From NCBI GenBank assembly GCA_937892015.1, contig CALAUY010000020.1:1-9602 (forward strand): a stretch of 9,602 bases of DNA, given 5' to 3'. The notes below the pieces were generated by a model. That model saw only the letters and a program-made list of their open reading frames with translations. It was not told the DNA's origin and did no database searches. The DNA comes from an uncultured Bacteroidales bacterium. GTDB taxonomy: Bacteria; Bacteroidota; Bacteroidia; Bacteroidales; Paludibacteraceae. Shown here one piece after another: positions 4,738 to 9,602 of the stretch. A program made the translations under genes and the position numbers. Numbering within the stretch: the first letter of the stretch is position 1; every line of letters starts with the position of its first letter.

Positions 4738-6639
4738 TCATTTCTTCTTATTGCCCTCGGTTGTTTTCAGTTCCGCAGGTTTCTGTTCCAGCAGCGGCTT
4801 GGCGTGAATATCGAACGTCTCCTCAAAATCCCAGTTGGCTCGCAGGGTCAGTTTGCCCGAGAAATAGAACACCGGTTCGGGTTGCCGCTGTTTGAGCCAA
4901 TCGCCCGTTGTCCACTTGCCGTTACCGTCAAGGTCAAGATAGAGTCGCATGTAGTAGGATGTGGGTTTCAGGTACTCAAAACGTGTGGCATCTTCTGCTG
5001 CGGGCAGTTCGCGAACGACCGCGTCTTTTTCGCTCAACAACTGTATTCGCATGCGCGGGTCGTAGTCTTCTACCTTGATGATGAGCGTAGAGTACTCCTC
5101 AAGAGAACGAACCTTGAACTTTATCTCCAACTCGTCGTTGGTGATACCATATACATCCGTCATGGCAGCACTGTCGATAACGAGCCGATACTCTTTTTCC
5201 GGTTCCCAACGGAACGGCACCACGATGCTCATCTTGGCCGAATCGGCGAAGAAAGGACTCGCCTTAATAGGTTTGTAGAGCGTATCTTTGCGCTGCTGTA
5301 GGTGCATCCCCTCGAAGCGTACATCACGCAGTGGAGTGGGGGAGTAGATGCGCAGGCTGTCGTACACCTCGAAACTTGCAGAGCCGTTGTGCTTGAGTTT
5401 CAGACGCTGAACCTCCTCCGCTTTCTTTTTGTTCATGAGTTCTCTGGCCTTGTCGGAGATACGCGGCGCACGATAAACGGCATAGACGGTGTCCGTTTGC
5501 GGTTGAAGGTTGTACAGACTGTCTGACAGCAGGTACGTGAGTCCAAAAACCAGCGTGTCGCGACGGATGACCGACGAATCAGTGAGCCATACAAAGACGG
5601 TGTCCATCTGTGGTGAGGGCTGTAGAACTGCGTGCTCGAGCCAGTTGTCGTCGGGCTCGAACAGAGTAATCTGCGGCATCGAGTCCTGCGGGGCAGAGAA
5701 AACGAGCTTGAAACAGTGCTGCTCCTCACGCAGGCAGCGGATGAAATAGTGGCGTTGCTTGTCTTCAGTGAAGAAGAGCAGCACGAGGTGGTCGGGCTCA
5801 TAGACAGGCACTGTCTTTGCTTCTATCCGTTCCCAGTACCTGCCGAGCGTGTCGTGGGGGAGCGTGTCGAGCTGTAGTGAGTCGAGTGCAGCAACGATAG
5901 TGTCGGGCAAGAACAGGGTGTCAGAACGCCCCTCATGCCTAACTGTCGGCATGAGTAGTGAGTCGTACATGGCCAGCCCTTCTCCGGGCTGATAGAGGTA
6001 GTCGCGTGAGACGTCATTGAGGGCGTAGAGCCGGTACTGTCCGCGATGGACGTTCTGAATAGTGAACTCCCCTTTATCGTTCGTGCGCGCTATGCGCGTA
6101 AAAGGTTCGGTCTCAAAAGCCGAGTCGGCGTGGTTAAGATGGATGCCGGCATAGATATTCGCCACCGGATTGAGGTTCTCGGCATTGATGACGATGCCGC
6201 CTATCCTGAGCGTATCAATCTCAGGACCGGTTGCGAACGAGAACGTGTATCCCTCCAGTGCGTTTTTCTCGTTGTTGTCGCAGATGGCAGAGCCGAAATC
6301 GATAGTGTAGGTGGTCGAGTCGCGTAGGTCTTCATCGAACGTGACTGTCACTTTCTTGCCCACAGCCCTAACGTCCGGCGGGCGTTGTTGGGGGGGCGAG
6401 ATAAGTACCTGATTGGCCACATCGTTCAACTGCAGGTACTCGTCGAACGTAATCTCTATCCGCTTCTCGTGGTAGTTGACAGTGCCGTTGAGAGGCTCTT
6501 CTTTCACCATCTTCGGAGGCGTCTCGTCTTTTGGACCGCCTTGCGGTCCTACCCCGCGATTGGCGCACGTTGCACAGACAACAAGCAGCAGCAGGCTCGC
6601 TAATAAGGGGATAACACTATGTCGTTGGGCTCTTTTCAT
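4738..6639 (-). CDS. Ig-like (Big_5) domain lipoprotein of Bacteroidota type
   Basis: A 633-residue exported lipoprotein, probably anchored in the outer membrane or at the cell surface. The N terminus is basic, followed by a hydrophobic stretch (9-21) and two cysteines, 22 and 25. Cys25, before ANRGVGPQGGPKDETPP, matches the usual lipidated cysteine of this family. Residues about 40-140 form a Big_5 Ig-like domain (DETPPKMV...ITFDEYLQLNDV...YTFSFATGP). A carboxypeptidase-regulatory-like beta domain follows around 145-210 (GEFTIQNVHRGQYRLYALND). The C terminus has DLDGNGKWTTGDW, a possible Ca-binding loop, then a QPEPVFYFSGKLTLRANWDFEETF tail typical of the family. The length is normal. The molecular role of the family is not established. 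The start at 6639 follows a duplicated 26-bp segment shared with the end of the upstream gene. Confidence 0.85.
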   Translation of the reverse strand: MKRAQRHSVIPLLASLLLLVVCATCANRGVGPQGGPKDETPPKMVKEEPLNGTVNYHEKRIEITFDEYLQLNDVANQVLISPPQQRPPDVRAVGKKVTVTFDEDLRDSTTYTIDFGSAICDNNEKNALEGYTFSFATGPEIDTLRIGGIVINAENLNPVANIYAGIHLNHADSAFETEPFTRIARTNDKGEFTIQNVHRGQYRLYALNDVSRDYLYQPGEGLAMYDSLLMPTVRHEGRSDTLFLPDTIVAALDSLQLDTLPHDTLGRYWERIEAKTVPVYEPDHLVLLFFTEDKQRHYFIRCLREEQHCFKLVFSAPQDSMPQITLFEPDDNWLEHAVLQPSPQMDTVFVWLTDSSVIRRDTLVFGLTYLLSDSLYNLQPQTDTVYAVYRAPRISDKARELMNKKKAEEVQRLKLKHNGSASFEVYDSLRIYSPTPLRDVRFEGMHLQQRKDTLYKPIKASPFFADSAKMSIVVPFRWEPEKEYRLVIDSAAMTDVYGITNDELEIKFKVRSLEEYSTLIIKVEDYDPRMRIQLLSEKDAVVRELPAAEDATRFEYLKPTSYYMRLYLDLDGNGKWTTGDWLKQRQPEPVFYFSGKLTLRANWDFEETFDIHAKPLLEQKPAELKTTEGNKKK

Positions 6640-6705
6640 GCCGTTATTTCGTTTTGTTCTTGCCGATAGTACATTCTTTATGCCGTTATTTCGTTTTGTT
6701 CTTGC
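6638..6705 (-). repeat. 26-bp exact direct repeat at a gene junction
   Basis: Positions 6638-6663 and 6680-6705 are identical over 26 bp (period 42). One copy encodes the last residues of the DUF2851 protein (QEQNEITA and the first two bases of its TAA). The other copy lies between the genes and ends in the ATG of the lipoprotein gene. The non-coding copy, continued in the DUF2851 frame, would read GCA TGA, an ATGA stop-start overlap. Confidence 0.92.
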
Positions 6706-7928
6706 ACGTAGAAAATCTGGTAACCGACCTCACAGTTAAGGCATCGATGGCGAATACAATAATCTTGATAGAGGTGGATGAATGTCTGTGAATCGGCAGC
6801 GTTATCTATCTTCACCCCCAGCATCTTCCACCTTTCGGTGATATGGTTTTTCTCTGCGGGTATCTGTCGCAACAGTCGGTATGCCTCGTCTTGCTTGATT
6901 TGCAGCGAGTGCGCTTGTGCCCATGCGTACTTATACGGGATGACCGAATTGATGAGCAGTATATCGATGGCGCTGCGCCCTATCTTGGCGTTATGCCAGT
7001 ATTCCGAGGCACTGATGGCGAAGAAATCGCGGAGCTTGTTGAGGTCGTCTTCTTCGAGAATTTTGTTGAAGAGAGCCTCCGAATGGTGTAGTAACGCCGC
7101 AAACTGGGCTATTCGCACGTCCGGGAAGTTCTGTGGACGCATGCGCATGCGTTTCCATAACGTGCCGTTGATGGGTGTGAGGGAGAATTTCTTGCGGAGG
7201 AACGTGTACTCGTTGAGCAGGCGCAGTCGGTAATCGTCGGTGGCAGATTCAGTCGTCAGCAACCCCGACTGCCCGTACAGCATCGCCTCTAATTGGAAGA
7301 GCGAGTTGCGATGTTTCTGCAAATAGACGAGCGGCGTCTGTTTAGCGAGCATCTCAAACGGCAGACCATTGGTGTGAAACCCGAAATTGTGGGCCAGAGT
7401 GATATAGAAAGCCTGTTCCCATGCGTTGTGCGTTTGAGCGAGCAGCAAGTCGATAACACCCGCTTTCTTGCGCATGCGGTCGTTGAGCAGTATGGCCCTC
7501 CAGTTCTCGTCCATCAGCTCGGGTCGCTGAAAGAGTTGCTGCGCACAGAGACTTGTGCGGTCGGTCATCAGATGCGCCAGATACTCGCTGTTCTCGGGGT
7601 AGCGCAACTCGCACTGCGCTATAGCAGCACCCTCGGTCGTGTACACCTGCTTGTCGGCCTTGCGTACCACATGCAGGATGATGTTGTCGTACGCTTTGTC
7701 GTGCTGATGACCATGCCGATACCAATCACTCGCCTTGACGTGAATCTCCACGTTGCCCGTCCACTCGATGTTGCCGATACGGATGACTGCACCAAAGAAA
7801 TCCGGCCCTTGGTCGAAATTGTGTTGACCGACGCTGATGACCTCCACCGGCTGACCGTCCGTCGTGAACTGAGGCAGTCCGCGAAAGAGTCCTTTGAGCC
7901 ATATGTATTGTAGCAGCAGTTCGGGCAT
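6678..7928 (-). CDS. DUF2851 family protein
   Basis: A 416-residue cytosolic protein of the DUF2851 family, widespread in Bacteroidota and of unknown function. The family is recognised from the conserved N-terminal block at residues 36-88 (NFDQGPDFFGAVIRIG, EWTGNVEIHVKASDWYRHGH, AYDNIILHVV). The histidine- and aspartate-rich part of this block (HVKASDWYRHGHQHD) looks like it could hold a catalytic or metal site; this is inference. The rest is mostly helical with no membrane segment, and there is a C-x2-C pair near the end (CLNCEVGY). The ATG at 7928 begins at the base right after the TAA stop of the deacetylase gene (TAAATG), so translation is probably coupled. The length is normal for the family. 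The 3' end takes part in a duplication described separately. Confidence 0.88.
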   Translation of the reverse strand: MPELLLQYIWLKGLFRGLPQFTTDGQPVEVISVGQHNFDQGPDFFGAVIRIGNIEWTGNVEIHVKASDWYRHGHQHDKAYDNIILHVVRKADKQVYTTEGAAIAQCELRYPENSEYLAHLMTDRTSLCAQQLFQRPELMDENWRAILLNDRMRKKAGVIDLLLAQTHNAWEQAFYITLAHNFGFHTNGLPFEMLAKQTPLVYLQKHRNSLFQLEAMLYGQSGLLTTESATDDYRLRLLNEYTFLRKKFSLTPINGTLWKRMRMRPQNFPDVRIAQFAALLHHSEALFNKILEEDDLNKLRDFFAISASEYWHNAKIGRSAIDILLINSVIPYKYAWAQAHSLQIKQDEAYRLLRQIPAEKNHITERWKMLGVKIDNAADSQTFIHLYQDYCIRHRCLNCEVGYQIFYVQEQNEITA

Positions 7929-8561
7929 TTAGAGCGTTTTCAGTTGGTATCCGTTGGCCAACCACCAATCGATTGCCTCGGGTAGCGCTTGCAGCATCCT
8001 CTCACCGGATTTGAGGCTGTCGTGGAAGACGATGATAGAGCCCTGACGGGTGTATCGCTCCACCACATCAACGAGTTGCGTGGCCGAATAGCGGTTGTTG
8101 TAATCATGTGTGAGTACGTCCCAAAGAACTATCTCGTAGCCCGTGTTCTTCAGTTCACGCCGCTGCGAGGGACGCATCCTGCCGTAGGGCGGACGGAAGA
8201 GCGGATGTACCTCGTTTCCTATATGCCGGCGTAGTAGCTCATCGCAGGCAGACACGTCACGCATGTACTCTGCCAACGAGGTCTTCAACCCGGGCAGGTG
8301 ATGGAACGTATGATTGCCCACACGATGGCCGTCAGCAACAATCCTGTCTATCAGTTCAGGGTACTTGCGTACGTTGTCGCCTACGACAAAAAATGTCGCA
8401 TGCACTCCCTTGCTGCGCAGCACTTCAAGGATGTGGGGAGTGATTTCCGGAATAGGACCGTCATCGAAAGTGAGATACACTGCATCATCTCTACGCCAGG
8501 TAACGCCCGGGTAGAGATGTTGCAGCCATTGAGGCAACTGATATAATGGTTTCAGTCGCAC
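7929..8561 (-). CDS. Polysaccharide deacetylase (NodB/CE4 family)
   Basis: A 210-residue NodB-homology enzyme that removes acetyl groups from N-acetylated sugars in peptidoglycan or other polysaccharides, using a divalent metal. All expected motifs are present: TFDDGP (31-36; Asp33 as base and Asp34 for metal), H84-x3-H88 (GNHTFHH, metal ligands), RPPYG (123-127), WDVLTHDY (147-154) and IVFHDS (177-182, His180). There is no cleavable signal peptide: the N terminus (RLKPLYQLPQWLQHLYPGVTW) is only mildly hydrophobic, so the site of action is unclear. The start is a GTG at 8561; an ATG slightly upstream runs straight into a stop codon. The gene lies 28 nt after the ROK kinase and abuts the DUF2851 gene. 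The polysaccharide substrate is unknown. Confidence 0.9.
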   Translation of the reverse strand: MRLKPLYQLPQWLQHLYPGVTWRRDDAVYLTFDDGPIPEITPHILEVLRSKGVHATFFVVGDNVRKYPELIDRIVADGHRVGNHTFHHLPGLKTSLAEYMRDVSACDELLRRHIGNEVHPLFRPPYGRMRPSQRRELKNTGYEIVLWDVLTHDYNNRYSATQLVDVVERYTRQGSIIVFHDSLKSGERMLQALPEAIDWWLANGYQLKTL

Positions 8562-8564
8562 GGA

Positions 8565-8612
8565 TTATGCAGTCATAGGTGCTTGTGGTTTATGCAGTCA
8601 TAGGAGCCTGTG
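8565..8612 (-). repeat. Tandem duplication at the 3' end of the ROK kinase gene
   Basis: Positions 8565-8587 and 8590-8612 match at 21 of 23 bases (period 25). On the coding strand the upstream copy encodes AQAPMTA and the TAA stop. The second copy, just after the stop, repeats it including a second TAA. The gap to the GTG start of the deacetylase is largely this extra copy. Confidence 0.88.
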
Positions 8613-9582
8613 CCTCGATGTCCCACGCCAGCGAACTGGCACCGAGGATGGCCGCATCAGAGTCCTTGAGCGTCGAAACCAGCACTTTCACTTTGTTGAC
8701 CCACGTCGGCATCACGTTCTCGTTGAGCGACTTGACGATAGGGTCGAGAATCCAGTGGCCAGACTTGGTCAATCCGCCAAAGAGGATGATGGCCTCAGGG
8801 GCAGAGAATGCAACGAAATCTGCCAGTTTTTGTCCTAACATTGAGCCGGTGAAGTCGAAGATTTCCTTGGCAACATCATCGCCCGCCTCGGCTGCTTTGA
8901 AGACGTCGTAGGAGGTGATATGGTCGATGTCGAGTTGGCGTAACAGCGTCTCTTTGCTGCTGTTCTCGATAATCTCTTTGGCCGAGCGTGCCACACCTGT
9001 TGCCGAGGCGTAGGCCTCTATACAGCCACGTCTGCCACATCCGCACTGACGACCTTCAGGACCGTGTACAATCTTTGTGTGCCCCAACTCGCCGGCAAAA
9101 CCATCGTGTCCGTACACCACTTTGCCGTCGATGACGATACCTGAACCCACGCCCGTTCCGAGCGTTATCTCGATGAAGTTACGCATGCCGCGTGCTGCAC
9201 CGTAGGTCATCTCACCCATGGCAGCGGCATTGGCATCGTTGGTGATACGGCAAGGTACGCCCATGCGCTCGGCAATCATCTTCGCGAACGGCACTATACC
9301 TTTCCATGGCAGATTAGCCGCGTTCTCGATGCAACCGGTGTAATAGTTGCCGTTGGGAGTACCACCGCCCACGCCGCGCACGTTGTCCATGCCACCGAAC
9401 TCGTTGGCAATCTTCTTCATCTCAGCACACAAAATGTCGCAGTACTCCTCGATGTCGGGGTAATTCTGCGTTGGCAGTGACGATGATTTGAGCACGTTGC
9501 CGCGGGCATCTACTATACCGAACTTGGTGCCGGTCCCGCCCATGTCAATTCCTAATACGTAAGGTTTTTCCATTGTTTCCAT
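8590..9582 (-). CDS. ROK-family sugar kinase (glucokinase-like)
   Basis: A cytosolic ATP-dependent sugar kinase of the ROK family, 330 residues, probably making glucose 6-phosphate from glucose; other hexoses or N-acetylated amino sugars cannot be excluded. The N-terminal phosphate-binding loop DMGGTGTK (13-20) is present. The catalytic ITNDANAAAMGE (113-124) holds Asp116. A sugar-binding stretch GHDGFAGELGH lies at 158-168. The zinc motif is H168 with CGCGRRGCIE (180-189; Cys180, 182, 187), followed by EAYAS. The C-terminal adenosine-binding region includes AIILFGGLTKSG (265-276). An ATG at 9582 gives METMEKPYVLG; a second ATG at 9573 (MEKPYVLG) is equally plausible. It is the first gene of the operon within view. 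The promoter would lie at or beyond the window edge, as only 20 bases remain. Confidence 0.9.
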   Translation of the reverse strand: METMEKPYVLGIDMGGTGTKFGIVDARGNVLKSSSLPTQNYPDIEEYCDILCAEMKKIANEFGGMDNVRGVGGGTPNGNYYTGCIENAANLPWKGIVPFAKMIAERMGVPCRITNDANAAAMGEMTYGAARGMRNFIEITLGTGVGSGIVIDGKVVYGHDGFAGELGHTKIVHGPEGRQCGCGRRGCIEAYASATGVARSAKEIIENSSKETLLRQLDIDHITSYDVFKAAEAGDDVAKEIFDFTGSMLGQKLADFVAFSAPEAIILFGGLTKSGHWILDPIVKSLNENVMPTWVNKVKVLVSTLKDSDAAILGASSLAWDIEAQAPMTA

Positions 9583-9602
9583 AAAATAATATATTTAAGG
9601 TG

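Noticed and set aside
4804..5301. Plus-strand open frame of 165 codons inside the lipoprotein gene
   Set aside because: It is antisense to a well-supported 633-aa gene with family motifs along its length; a shadow of codon bias.
7293..7913. Plus-strand open frame of 206 codons opposite the DUF2851 gene
   Set aside because: The minus strand carries the conserved DUF2851 block; the antisense frame has no independent support.

Overview
The window looks like a chromosomal segment of a Bacteroidota bacterium, most likely Bacteroidales of the Prevotella/Segatella type. The evidence is a DUF2851 protein, a Bacteroidota-type Ig-like (Big_5) lipoprotein with a GPQGGPKDETPP start, two candidate promoters with the Bacteroidota -7 element TAnnTTTG, and a general lack of strong Shine-Dalgarno sequences. 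Genus assignment is inference.

Left edge (1-838): the C-terminal catalytic part of a DDE transposase of the IS1182/ISNCY type, cut by the window start. It is followed by about 690 non-coding bases (831-1518). These hold a candidate promoter, two copies of a ~48-bp (or shorter) GC-rich repeat, an octamer tandem array and a long-range inverted repeat.

Middle (1519-3913): five small unrecognised genes. Two are on + (1519-2235, 2307-2603) and three on - (3095-2766, 3632-3357, 3913-3674). One resembles a ribbon-helix-helix DNA-binding protein and one has four cysteines that may bind a metal. The gaps around these genes are packed with short tandem repeats of different unit length: 8 bp (twice, as identical 36-bp blocks in opposite orientation), 7 bp, 9 bp (folded into a very long inverted repeat) and 10 bp. 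A GC-rich repeat also occurs in inverted orientation at both ends of this block (1173-1220 and 3975-3929). The block may therefore be a discrete cassette, and it is the most interesting part of the window.

Right (4015-9582): a tightly packed minus-strand gene run that reads ROK-family sugar kinase, polysaccharide deacetylase (GTG start), DUF2851 protein, Big_5 lipoprotein, PnuC-type vitamin/nucleoside transporter. Gaps are 0 to 38 nt, so it is probably one operon. Two of its gene junctions carry recent-looking short tandem duplications that include the stop codon of the upstream gene. The shared theme of the operon is not obvious: it mixes sugar phosphorylation, envelope carbohydrate editing, an envelope lipoprotein and precursor uptake.
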